Of a stretch of DNA of 64,000 nucleotides, positions 16,159 through 25,112 are shown piece by piece. The DNA comes from TMED78 sp036337035 (GTDB lineage: Bacteria > Pseudomonadota > Gammaproteobacteria > Steroidobacterales > Rariloculaceae), in NCBI GenBank assembly GCA_036337035.1, contig JAYZFC010000002.1, positions 255,186-319,185 of the forward strand, read 5' to 3'. Made by a program: the position numbers and the translations under genes. The notes below the pieces were generated by a model that was not told where the DNA came from, did not search any database, and was given only the letters and a program-made list of their open reading frames with translations. Positions within the stretch are counted from its first letter, which is position 1. Each line of letters begins with the position of its first letter.

Positions 16159-17576
16159 AATTTTATTCCAATTGGCTTTCTTGCTTTAAGAGAATAAAAA
16201 AGATTTTCTGAAGTAAGTCCAATATCTCCAGCACCCATTGTTAATAATATATCTTTAGGAATAATAATTTTTTTTAAAATTTCTGGTAATAAGTCTAGAT
16301 TACTAAGAAAAATTGGTTCTAAATCACTACTCAATCTTATTGATCTTGTTAAAGATTTTCCATTTATACCACTAATAGGTTTTTCGCTTGCTGAAAAAAT
16401 TTCAGTTACAATAAGAAAATCAACTTTTGAAAGAGACTCAACAAAATCATCGAATAACTCTTTTGTTCTAGAATATCTATGAGGTTGAAAAATAGTAACA
16501 AGTCTTCTTTCTGGCCATATCTCTCTAATTGCTTTAATTGTAGAATTTATTTCTGAAGGATGATGAGCATAATCATCAATATAATCAATTATTCCATTTT
16601 CTGTTACTAAATTTTCCTTAATATGAAATCGCCTATCAATACCAGAAAAATTATCTAAGGAATTCTTTATTATTTCTTTACTTATATTTAAATGAAGAGC
16701 CACGGCTATAGCTGCTAAGAAATTTTGAATATTATGTATACCTGGTAATTTAGATTTAATAGTGAATAGTAATTTATTTTTCCTATAAACCTTAAAATAA
16801 GTTTTTATACCTTTAATTTTAACTTCAGCTGCTCTTATCTCTGCATCCTCATCAAAGCCATATGTTATAATTTTTCTACTTATATTGTTTAAAATACTTT
16901 TAATATTGTTATCATCAATACACATAAATACTGTTCCATCAAATGGAAGGTTGTGAATAAAATCAAGAAATCCAATTTTTAATCTTTCTATATTGTTCCC
17001 GTAATTCTCTAAATGATCTGAGTCAATATTAGTAACTACTGATAATTTTGGCTGCAGATGTAAAAAAGATTTATCGCTTTCATCTGCTTCAGCAACTATG
17101 AAATTACCTAATCCAAGCTTAGCATTAGTATTAGTCTTATGAAGCTTTCCTCCTATAATAAAAGTTGGATCTAGATCGCTTTCATCAAGTATGCTAGCTA
17201 TAAGGCTAGTTGTCGTAGTCTTGCCATGTGTACCAGAAATTGCTATACCATGTCTAAATCTCATTAATTCAGCTAGCATTTCTGCTCTTTTTATAATTGG
17301 AATATTTAAATTCTTAGCCTCTTGAACTTCTATGTTATCTTTTGATATAGCGCTTGATAAAACAATTAATTCTGCCTTATCTATGTTTTTCTTACTATGA
17401 CCTCTATGAACTTTAATTCCTAGGCTGCTCAACCTTCTTGTAGATTCAGATATAGTTAAATCTGAGCCCTGAACTATAAATCCTAAATTATGAAGAACCT
17501 CTGCTATTCCACTCATACCAGATCCACCTATTCCTACAAAATGAATTACTTTAAAACTCTTTGATTCTTCTTTCAT
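16155..17576 (-). CDS. murC: UDP-N-acetylmuramate--L-alanine ligase MurC
   Basis: Cytoplasmic ATP-dependent ligase adding the first amino acid, L-Ala, to UDP-MurNAc. The 473-aa protein has the UDP-binding N-domain (HFVGIGGSGMSGIAEVL), the Mur ATP loop ISGTHGKTTTTSLI, the central-domain metal region VAEADESDKSFLHL, and the C-terminal YDDYAHHPSEI-type motif followed by FQPHRYSR. ATG 17576 lies 6 bp after the murG stop, and its stop overlaps the murB start. This is the L-Ala ligase and not Mpl: Mpl is separately encoded at 42827-44194 with a different N-domain. Confidence 0.97.
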   Translation of the reverse strand: MKEESKSFKVIHFVGIGGSGMSGIAEVLHNLGFIVQGSDLTISESTRRLSSLGIKVHRGHSKKNIDKAELIVLSSAISKDNIEVQEAKNLNIPIIKRAEMLAELMRFRHGIAISGTHGKTTTTSLIASILDESDLDPTFIIGGKLHKTNTNAKLGLGNFIVAEADESDKSFLHLQPKLSVVTNIDSDHLENYGNNIERLKIGFLDFIHNLPFDGTVFMCIDDNNIKSILNNISRKIITYGFDEDAEIRAAEVKIKGIKTYFKVYRKNKLLFTIKSKLPGIHNIQNFLAAIAVALHLNISKEIIKNSLDNFSGIDRRFHIKENLVTENGIIDYIDDYAHHPSEINSTIKAIREIWPERRLVTIFQPHRYSRTKELFDDFVESLSKVDFLIVTEIFSASEKPISGINGKSLTRSIRLSSDLEPIFLSNLDLLPEILKKIIIPKDILLTMGAGDIGLTSENLFYSLKARKPIGIKL

Positions 17577-17582
17577 TTATCT

Positions 17583-18671
17583 TTACCCTGCCATATCAAT
17601 ACAAGTGTCAGCTAAAATTTTTGTTGCCTCTCTTTTAGAGTTATTTCTTGCTCTATTAGCAAAATTAATTAATTTATTTTTATTTTTTAAAATACTAAAT
17701 ATTTTTTCGTGAGATTCATCTGATTCAAGTTTATCTTCAGGTATAATTAGGCCAGCGCCATTAGAACAAAAATTAATTGCATTCTTATATTGGTGATCAT
17801 CTATTGAATTTGGAAGCGGTATCAAAATTGCGCCTACGCCTACAGCCTCTAACTCAGAAATAGTTAGAGCTCCGGACCTACAAAAAACAATATCTGCCCA
17901 GGAATAAGCTTCAGCAATATTACTTATAAATACTTCTACCTTTGCTTTTATTTTTAAATCTTGATAGGAGCTTTCCACACAAGCCATATCCTGACCTACT
18001 TGATGCCAGACAGATATATCTGTATACAATTTTATTTCTTTTAGTAGCATAGGTATTTTTTTATTTAATGCTTTAGCGCCTTGACTACCTCCTAATATAA
18101 GAATATTAATAATTTTTTCTTTATTTGCTCTCTCACTAAATCTCTTTTCTGGAGGCTTTGTATTTAAAATAGATTTTCTAATTGGATTACCAATTAATAT
18201 AGATTTAACTTTACTGGGAAAACTATTAGGAAAAGCTGTAAAAATCTTACTAGCAAATTTAGATAAAACCCTATTTGATGAACCAGCAATTGCATTCTGC
18301 TCATGTATTAATAATGGTTTTCTCATTAGCCATGCAGCTAGACCTCCTGGGCCTGAAACAAAACCACCAAAACCAACCACTACTGAAGGTCTGCATCTAT
18401 AAAAAATTACTAATGTTTGAATAATAGAAAAAAATAACTTAAAAGGGGATAAAAACCATGATAAGTAGCCAAACCCTCTTAAACGAGGTACAGATATCCA
18501 TTTAATATCAATACTTGCATCTTTAACTAATTTAGCCTCTAATCCTTTTTTTGTTCCAAGCCAGATTACATCTTTAGATCTATCTTTTAATTCTTTTGCA
18601 AGCGCTAAACCAGGAAATATATGTCCTCCCGTTCCACCAGCAGCTATTATGATAGGTCTTTTTGATCTCAT
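17583..18671 (-). CDS. murG: MurG, lipid II-forming GlcNAc transferase
   Basis: Peripheral inner-membrane glycosyltransferase that adds GlcNAc to lipid I, giving lipid II. The 362-aa protein has the N-terminal glycine loop AAGGTGGHIFPGLALA, the acceptor-domain loop VVGFGGFVSGPGG, the hinge region ILGGSQGAKALN, and the donor UDP-GlcNAc site around CRSGALTISELEAVG. The start at ATG 18671 overlaps the ftsW stop as ATGA, so the flippase/polymerase-family protein and MurG are coupled. Confidence 0.97.
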   Translation of the reverse strand: MRSKRPIIIAAGGTGGHIFPGLALAKELKDRSKDVIWLGTKKGLEAKLVKDASIDIKWISVPRLRGFGYLSWFLSPFKLFFSIIQTLVIFYRCRPSVVVGFGGFVSGPGGLAAWLMRKPLLIHEQNAIAGSSNRVLSKFASKIFTAFPNSFPSKVKSILIGNPIRKSILNTKPPEKRFSERANKEKIINILILGGSQGAKALNKKIPMLLKEIKLYTDISVWHQVGQDMACVESSYQDLKIKAKVEVFISNIAEAYSWADIVFCRSGALTISELEAVGVGAILIPLPNSIDDHQYKNAINFCSNGAGLIIPEDKLESDESHEKIFSILKNKNKLINFANRARNNSKREATKILADTCIDMAG

Positions 18672-19825
18672 CTTTTGATCCCTGTCCTTTTATGATATTT
18701 ACTGCTTTTATTGATCTCGTGTTGAATCCTCATCAACAATGCTAAGGAGGCCAAAGTAACAATAATACTCACTCTTCCATAACTAAATAATGGCAAGGTT
18801 AGTCCCTTAGTAGGAAGTAAACCTACATTGACACCTATATTTATAAAAACTTGAATTCCTAAAGCTATACCTATACCGGAAGATAGAAGCGCTTGAAAGA
18901 GCATACCTTTCTCTATTGCTTTATTGCTATTCATAATAGCCTTATAAATTAAAATTCCAAATAATATTATTGTTATCGTAACACCTATTAAGCCAAGCTC
19001 TTCTGATAGTACCGCAAAGATAAAATCAGTATGGGCTTCTGGCAAATAAAATAATTTTTGTACGCTAGAGCCCAAACCAACACCATAAAAATCTCCGCTT
19101 CCTATGGCTATTAATGATTGTATTAACTGATATCCACTTCTGTCTGGATCAGACCATGGGTCTATGAATCCAGTTAACCTTTTTAATCTATAGGGCTCAG
19201 AGAAAGCTGCTAGCAATAAAGATGAAGCAACTATCATGAATGAAAATAAAAAATCCCTTATCCTGGCTCCGCCAATAAACAATAATCCTAGACTAGTTGT
19301 CATAAGAACTACGGTAGCGCCAAAATCTGGTTCAGCTAACAATAAAATTGATGCTAAAGCTATAAGAAATAATGGCCTTATAAAACCTGAGAAACTTTCC
19401 CTAAGTAAAGCCTGATGGCGAACTATATAACCTGATAGATAAATCATTAAGCATAGCCTTGCTGGCTCAGAGGGCTGCATTCTTAATGGCCCTAAAGATA
19501 TCCATCTAGTACTTCCATTTGCTGTATAACCAATACTAGGAATAAAAACAGAAACTAGTAAGGCAAAGGCAAGTATTAAAAATAACCAATTTAATTTAAA
19601 CCAATAATCAGTTGGTATTAATAATAAAATTACTCCTAATCCAAGACCGATAAATATCGCACTCATCTGCCGATATAAATAATAAAAAGGCTCTCCAAAA
19701 TCTCTATCTGCTAAAGAAATTGAAGAAGATGTAACCATTATTATGCCAAGAATTAATAAACATAATGTAGGCAACAGAATGTCTAAATCAAGATGAAATC
19801 CTCTTATATTCAGGTTAGGCTTCAC
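18668..19825 (-). CDS. ftsW: FtsW, septal peptidoglycan glycosyltransferase (SEDS family)
   Basis: Polytopic inner-membrane SEDS protein that, with FtsI, polymerises septal peptidoglycan. The 385-aa sequence has about ten hydrophobic spans. The family motifs are present: SIGYTANGSTRWISLGPLR, QPSEPARLCLMIYLSGYI, EPDFGATVVLM, and the signature GLLPTKGLTLPLFSYGR near the C-terminus. The usual SEDS ending is LPFFSYGGSS; here it reads LFSYGRVS, so one of the paired glycines is Arg. The start is GTG 19825, overlapping the murD stop as GTGA. Confidence 0.96.
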   Translation of the reverse strand: MKPNLNIRGFHLDLDILLPTLCLLILGIIMVTSSSISLADRDFGEPFYYLYRQMSAIFIGLGLGVILLLIPTDYWFKLNWLFLILAFALLVSVFIPSIGYTANGSTRWISLGPLRMQPSEPARLCLMIYLSGYIVRHQALLRESFSGFIRPLFLIALASILLLAEPDFGATVVLMTTSLGLLFIGGARIRDFLFSFMIVASSLLLAAFSEPYRLKRLTGFIDPWSDPDRSGYQLIQSLIAIGSGDFYGVGLGSSVQKLFYLPEAHTDFIFAVLSEELGLIGVTITIILFGILIYKAIMNSNKAIEKGMLFQALLSSGIGIALGIQVFINIGVNVGLLPTKGLTLPLFSYGRVSIIVTLASLALLMRIQHEINKSSKYHKRTGIKR

Positions 19826-21177
19826 TGTAAAAACTCCTTAACTGAGCTTATATATTGATTTCCTCTTTCTACATAATTGTTATACATATCAAAACTTGAG
19901 CATGAAGGAGATAAAATAATTGTAGTATCCTTATCTGAAAGTTCCCATGCTCTCTCTACCGCTTCTTTCATTGATATTGCATGCTTTACAGGACATATAC
20001 TTCTTAAAACATCCTCTATATTTTTAGCTGATTCACCTATAACAACAGCTCCAATTAATTTCTCTTTTGATGCTTCTGATAGTTCATTAAAATCCGATCC
20101 TTTGCCTCTTCCCCCAGCAATCAGAACTATAGGATTGTCATAACTATTAAGTGCAGCAATGGTTGAGCTAATATTGGTGGATTTAGAATCGTTTATAAAA
20201 GAAATGTTATCTTTCTTTTCTATAAGCTGACAACGATGTGGCAACCCTCTAAAGTTTTTTAGACTACTAAAATCAATTTTTATATCTAATGAGCTAGCTA
20301 AAGCAATAGCCGCTAATATATTTGATTCATTATGTGGCCCACTAATTTTTAAAGAATCTACTGGGAGTATTTCCTTACCAAATGCTGAATACCACCTAAC
20401 ATTTCCTATAGTTTTTATACTACAACCACTATCAAGATATTCTGATTGAGAAAAAGGTATAGATTTTTTCTTTGAATCTACCATCTTCTTAACTAGTGGA
20501 TCATCATAATTAAAAATAGCTAACTTAGAAAAATCAAATATTTTTTTCTTAATATTTTTGTAATTTTTTATAGTTATATGTCTATCTAAATGGTCAGGCT
20601 TAATATTCAATATAGCAGCAGAATTAGATAAAGGTCTATCAGTAATATCTAATTGAAAACTAGATAATTCCAAAATATATATCTCAATATTATCATCGAT
20701 TAAGTCTAAAGCTGGTACACCTAAATTACCCCCGGCAGCAACTCTAATCCCATTATTAGATAATAAGTGCTCTAATATTGAAACGACCGTGCTCTTACCA
20801 TTTGTTCCAGTAATAGCTAATACTGGTTTAGAAACTTTTCTAACAAAAATTTCTATATCACTTAAAATTGGTATTTTAATTCTTCTTGCTTCTATAAGTA
20901 TTGGAATATCATTTTTTATACCTGGAGAAACAATGATTTGATCTTTTCCTTCCATCCAAGCAACATCTAGAGTTTCTAAATGAATTTTTATTTTCTTGGA
21001 TAGAGATTTTAAGTCATTAAGTCCTGGTGGATTCGGTCTACTATCAATTATAGTTACATTATGACCTTTCTTAGAAAAATAATTAGCTGCTGAGACACCA
21101 GTATCACCCAAACCTAAAATTAAAGTTTCTAACTTTTTAGGTTCATTACATAAATTTTTACTAGTATTAATTAGCAT
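19822..21177 (-). CDS. murD: UDP-N-acetylmuramoylalanine--D-glutamate ligase MurD
   Basis: Adds D-Glu to UDP-MurNAc-L-Ala. The 451-aa protein has the N-terminal Rossmann-like domain (LILGLGDTGVSAANYF), the Mur ATP loop AITGTNGKSTVVSIL, the GGNLGVPALDL and LELSSFQLD stretches around the substrate, the central DHLDRH motif, and the C-domain NDSKSTN and GGRGKGSDF motifs typical of MurD. It starts at ATG 21177, separated from mraY by 7 bp, with AGG of the mraY end possibly serving as a weak ribosome site. Confidence 0.97.
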   Translation of the reverse strand: MLINTSKNLCNEPKKLETLILGLGDTGVSAANYFSKKGHNVTIIDSRPNPPGLNDLKSLSKKIKIHLETLDVAWMEGKDQIIVSPGIKNDIPILIEARRIKIPILSDIEIFVRKVSKPVLAITGTNGKSTVVSILEHLLSNNGIRVAAGGNLGVPALDLIDDNIEIYILELSSFQLDITDRPLSNSAAILNIKPDHLDRHITIKNYKNIKKKIFDFSKLAIFNYDDPLVKKMVDSKKKSIPFSQSEYLDSGCSIKTIGNVRWYSAFGKEILPVDSLKISGPHNESNILAAIALASSLDIKIDFSSLKNFRGLPHRCQLIEKKDNISFINDSKSTNISSTIAALNSYDNPIVLIAGGRGKGSDFNELSEASKEKLIGAVVIGESAKNIEDVLRSICPVKHAISMKEAVERAWELSDKDTTIILSPSCSSFDMYNNYVERGNQYISSVKEFLQ

Positions 21178-21184
21178 AATAATA

Positions 21185-22273
21185 TTACCTAATCTTCAGA
21201 CTCGCTAGCCCAATTAAGACAAGAATTACCGTTATTATCCAAAATCTAACAATCACTTTTGGCTCAGCCCATCCCTTTAATTCGTAATGATGATGCAATG
21301 GTGCCATCTTGAAAATACGCTTTCCTGTGATCTTAAAAGATAACACTTGTACAATTACTGATAGTGTCTCAATTACAAATACTCCACCCATAATAAATAG
21401 GATTAATTCTTGTCTTACCATTACAGCTACTATTCCTATTGCTGCACCTATACCTAAAGCCCCTATATCACCCATAAATACTTGCGCAGGATAGGTGTTA
21501 AACCATAAAAAACCAAGTCCTGAACCAGCTAGCGCAGCACAGAAAATCAATAGTTCTCCTGTTCCAGCAATATAGGGAATATCAAGATAAAACGAGAAAT
21601 TTATATTACCAGTGGCATAAGCAAATACACCTAGTGCACTAATAATCATTACAGATGGCATAATAGCTAATCCATCCAATCCATCAGTTAAATTTACAGC
21701 GTTTGAAGTACCAACTATAACTAAAGAAGAAAAAATAACATATGCAATAAAACCTAATGGAATAGATACGCTCTTTAAATAAGGAATAAGTAGAGACCTT
21801 TCAACATTAGGGCTCTCTGATAGAATATATATTATTGAAGTACTTATAATCGCTAATAATGACTGAAGAACAAATTTTTGTGAAGCACTTAAACCCTTAG
21901 AATTATTAAAGAGAAGTTTCTTATAATCATCAATAAATCCAATTATACTAAAAAAAATAGTTGTAGATAAAGCTATCCAAATAAAACGGTTATTGAGATC
22001 TGCCCAAAGCAAAGTACTAAATATTATAGAAGATAAAATTAAGATACCCCCCATTGTAGGAGTTCCAGACTTAGATAAATGTGAGTCTGGTCCTAATTCT
22101 CTTACTGGCTGTCCTAAATTTTCACCTGATAATTTTCTAATAAAAAATGGTCCCAAAAATAAAGAAAATAATAAAGCTGTTAAGGATGCTAATATTCCTC
22201 TCAATGTCGAGTAATAAATAACATTAAAATTATTATTCAATGAAGATAGATATTCTGCTAATAAAACCATCAT
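21185..22273 (-). CDS. mraY: MraY, phospho-MurNAc-pentapeptide translocase
   Basis: Polytopic inner-membrane enzyme joining UDP-MurNAc-pentapeptide to undecaprenyl phosphate to form lipid I. The 362-aa protein shows the conserved cytoplasmic motifs: LSKSGTPTMGG, FIDDYKKLLFNNSKGLSASQK (catalytic aspartates, here split at residue D-D-Y), NLTDGLDGLAI, GFLWFNTYPAQVFMGDIGAL, and the histidine cluster MAPLHHHYELKGW. Two adjacent ATGs (22273, 22270) overlap the murF stop. Its lipid carrier is supplied by UppP, encoded about 38 kb to the right. Confidence 0.97.
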   Translation of the reverse strand: MMVLLAEYLSSLNNNFNVIYYSTLRGILASLTALLFSLFLGPFFIRKLSGENLGQPVRELGPDSHLSKSGTPTMGGILILSSIIFSTLLWADLNNRFIWIALSTTIFFSIIGFIDDYKKLLFNNSKGLSASQKFVLQSLLAIISTSIIYILSESPNVERSLLIPYLKSVSIPLGFIAYVIFSSLVIVGTSNAVNLTDGLDGLAIMPSVMIISALGVFAYATGNINFSFYLDIPYIAGTGELLIFCAALAGSGLGFLWFNTYPAQVFMGDIGALGIGAAIGIVAVMVRQELILFIMGGVFVIETLSVIVQVLSFKITGKRIFKMAPLHHHYELKGWAEPKVIVRFWIITVILVLIGLASLKIR

Positions 22274-23649
22274 AACAAATTCTCATTTTGTTTATCTTTA
22301 TTACTATTAGTTAGCTGATTAATAATTTTTTCCATCTTCATAAATCTAGATCCCTTAACTAAAACTACTACATTATCATCAAGATGCTCTTCTATTTTAG
22401 AAGTTAGCACTAATTCATCATCAAATGATTCAGACCCCTTACCAAATGAATCAGATGCTAATTTTGCTAAATCTCCAATAGTAAAAAGTAAATCACACTT
22501 ATCTCTAGCATAATCTCCAATCTCAGAATGAAATTTTTTCTTATTACTTCCTAGTTCTGCCATATTGCCAAATACAAGTATTCTTTTTTGGCTAAATCCT
22601 GATAAATAATCAATAGCAGCTTTTGATGAAACGGGGTTAGCATTATATGTATCATCAATAATCACTGATCCATTTTTCCCAGAAATTTTAAATAGTCTTC
22701 CCTTAACCGGCTTAACATTAGATAAGCCATAAGCGATGTCTTCTGAGCTCATTCCGCTCGCATAACTAACTAAAGCAGCAGCTAATGCATTAATTACATT
22801 ATGAATTCCAGGCAAAGGTAGATTTATATCTATCAAATTATTATCTGGCAATGAGATAGTAAAACAAGAATGGCCATTAATATATTTTATTTTTCCAGAA
22901 ATATTACAATTAGCAGAACTACTCAAACCAAATGTTAGCTTATTTTTAGCCTTACATCTTTTAAACCAATAATTACAAAAATGATCATCGGCATTAATTA
23001 TTGCAAACCCTTTATCTGAAGATAAGTGATCTAAAAGCTCCCCCTTAGCTTCAGCGACATCATTTACAGAACCAAAACCTTCTAGATGGGAAGCACTAGC
23101 ATTTGTTATTAAGCCTATTGTCGGTTTTGCGATTGAGCTAAGATAAGATATCTCACCAGAATGGTTTGCTCCTAATTCTAAAATTAATACCTGATCTTTT
23201 TCCTTTAGGCCCATGATAGTTATTGGCAAACCAATATCATTATTATAATTTTCTTTGCTTACGCAAACATTATTACTTTGCTTAATTATATTTGAAACCA
23301 ACTCCTTTACAGTTGTCTTGCCATTACTTCCAGTTATCGCTATTACAGGTAAATCAAAATTTTTACGCCAAGCTTTTGCTAATGTACCCAAAGCTAATTT
23401 TGTATCCTTAACCTCAATCTGTGGTAAAACACTTTCAGATCTCTCAGATACTATTGCTCCAATTGCTCCTCTTTTTTGTGCATCACAAATAAAATCATTA
23501 CCATTAAAACTATTACCCTTCAACGCTATAAAAAGAGAGTCCTTGGTAAGATTTCTAGTATCAATACTAATATCTTTAAAAGAAAGATCTTCTCCAATAA
23601 ACGTACTGTTTAACTCATGAGCTACTGATGATAATGTTTTTGTCATCAA
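22270..23649 (-). CDS. murF: UDP-MurNAc-tripeptide--D-Ala-D-Ala ligase MurF
   Basis: Adds the D-Ala-D-Ala dipeptide to complete the UDP-MurNAc-pentapeptide. The 459-aa sequence has the N-domain FIGEDLSFKDISIDTRNL, the ATP loop AITGSNGKTTVKELV, the central LGANHSGEISYLSSIAKP motif characteristic of MurF, and the C-domain DDTYNANP. The start overlaps murE, with two consecutive ATGs at 23649 and 23646. Its substrate D-Ala-D-Ala needs a ligase (Ddl), which is not encoded in this cluster. Confidence 0.97.
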   Translation of the reverse strand: MMTKTLSSVAHELNSTFIGEDLSFKDISIDTRNLTKDSLFIALKGNSFNGNDFICDAQKRGAIGAIVSERSESVLPQIEVKDTKLALGTLAKAWRKNFDLPVIAITGSNGKTTVKELVSNIIKQSNNVCVSKENYNNDIGLPITIMGLKEKDQVLILELGANHSGEISYLSSIAKPTIGLITNASASHLEGFGSVNDVAEAKGELLDHLSSDKGFAIINADDHFCNYWFKRCKAKNKLTFGLSSSANCNISGKIKYINGHSCFTISLPDNNLIDINLPLPGIHNVINALAAALVSYASGMSSEDIAYGLSNVKPVKGRLFKISGKNGSVIIDDTYNANPVSSKAAIDYLSGFSQKRILVFGNMAELGSNKKKFHSEIGDYARDKCDLLFTIGDLAKLASDSFGKGSESFDDELVLTSKIEEHLDDNVVVLVKGSRFMKMEKIINQLTNSNKDKQNENLL

Positions 23650-25112
23650 TTTAATGCTCCTAAAGCTTTTTTTACTTCAGATAAATCGCTAAAATTTATT
23701 GTCTCTTCAGCTAAACATTGTTGCTCTTCGTCACCTTTGCCTGCTATAAGAATAGTGTCTTCATATCTTGCACTAGAAACTGCATTAGATATAGCACTGA
23801 ATCTATCTCTTTCAATTAATAAACTTGGATGATTTTTAATGCCAGAGGATATATCTGAAATTATTCTATCCGGATCTTCATTTCTTGGATTATCATCTGT
23901 AAGAACAATATGGTCAGCAAGGCTTGCAACTATATTCCCCATCACCTTCCTTTTACTACGATCCCTAGATCCACCACAACCAAATACACACCATAGGTTT
24001 CCTTTTTTATTTCGAGACAAAAATCTTAACACTCTCTCTATAGAATCTGGTGAATGAGCATAGTCAATAATTACTAAAGGTTTTTCTTTACCTCCTCCAA
24101 GAGGTTGCATTCTGCCTATAACACCAGGACAAAGACTTAATAATCTAGATGCTTCAATTAAATTAACCCCTAGAGACTTAAGAATACCTAAAGAAATAAT
24201 TAAATTTTCAGCATTAAAATCACCTAAAAGTGGGGAAATAATTTTACTACTAGATTCAGAGTCACTTACATCCATAACTATTCCATTAATATCACAACTA
24301 AGAATCCTACCAGTAATATCAGCATCTGATTTCAAGCTTGTTGAAATCACCTCCACGCTCTTAGGTATTTTTTTGATCACTTTATTACTAAAGTCATCAT
24401 CAAGAAAAACTACTGCTTTTTTTAAGGTTGGAATCTCGAACAAACTTAATTTTGCTATCTCATATGCATTATAAGTAACATGATAATCTAAATGATCATG
24501 AGATAAGTTTGTAAACACAGCAACTTGGAACTCTAAACCGTCGATTCTATTTTGAGATAGGGCGTGAGATGATACTTCCATAATTAAATTATCAACATCT
24601 AAATCACTTATCTGCTTATGTAAAGAAAAACAATCTGGCGTTGTTAGGGTAGTCTCTTTTAATAGATTTGGCGGCATACCTTTGCCTATCGTTCCTATAT
24701 ATCCACATTTATATCCTCCATTAATTCTAGCTAATGACGAAATATAGGCGACTGAGCTCTTTCCATTCGTTCCAGTAACTCCAACTAAATTAAGATTACT
24801 CTTTTTTTTATAAAAAATATTAGCGTACTTACCTATTTTGCTGCCCAGTTTAGGAATGCTTATAGCCGGTCCTGAAATATCACTATCATAAGAATTAGAA
24901 TCATAAACAATTGCAGCCGCCCCTCTAGCTAATGCCTCATTTTTATAATCTAATCCATGTTTCTTAGAGCCTCTAAGAGCAAAGAAAACTGACCCTGGTT
25001 TTACCTGACGACTATCTAAAACAATATCATTAACCTTTATGTTTCTATATTCACTTGGAATTTTTCCTAATAAATCTTCTAAATTCATATCTCTTGATTG
25101 ATCTTGATTCAT
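23646..25112 (-). CDS. murE: MurE, meso-diaminopimelate-adding ligase
   Basis: Adds the third peptide residue to UDP-MurNAc-L-Ala-D-Glu. The 488-aa protein has the MurE N-domain, the ATP loop GVTGTNGKSSVAYI, and the central TTLTTPDCFSLHKQISDL and MEVSSHALSQNRI motifs. In the C-domain LTDDNPRNEDPDRI contains the DNPR sequence that selects meso-diaminopimelate, so the wall is of the mDAP type. This agrees with the presence of Mpl elsewhere in the window. ATG 25112 overlaps the ftsI stop as ATGA. Confidence 0.97.
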   Translation of the reverse strand: MNQDQSRDMNLEDLLGKIPSEYRNIKVNDIVLDSRQVKPGSVFFALRGSKKHGLDYKNEALARGAAAIVYDSNSYDSDISGPAISIPKLGSKIGKYANIFYKKKSNLNLVGVTGTNGKSSVAYISSLARINGGYKCGYIGTIGKGMPPNLLKETTLTTPDCFSLHKQISDLDVDNLIMEVSSHALSQNRIDGLEFQVAVFTNLSHDHLDYHVTYNAYEIAKLSLFEIPTLKKAVVFLDDDFSNKVIKKIPKSVEVISTSLKSDADITGRILSCDINGIVMDVSDSESSSKIISPLLGDFNAENLIISLGILKSLGVNLIEASRLLSLCPGVIGRMQPLGGGKEKPLVIIDYAHSPDSIERVLRFLSRNKKGNLWCVFGCGGSRDRSKRKVMGNIVASLADHIVLTDDNPRNEDPDRIISDISSGIKNHPSLLIERDRFSAISNAVSSARYEDTILIAGKGDEEQQCLAEETINFSDLSEVKKALGALN

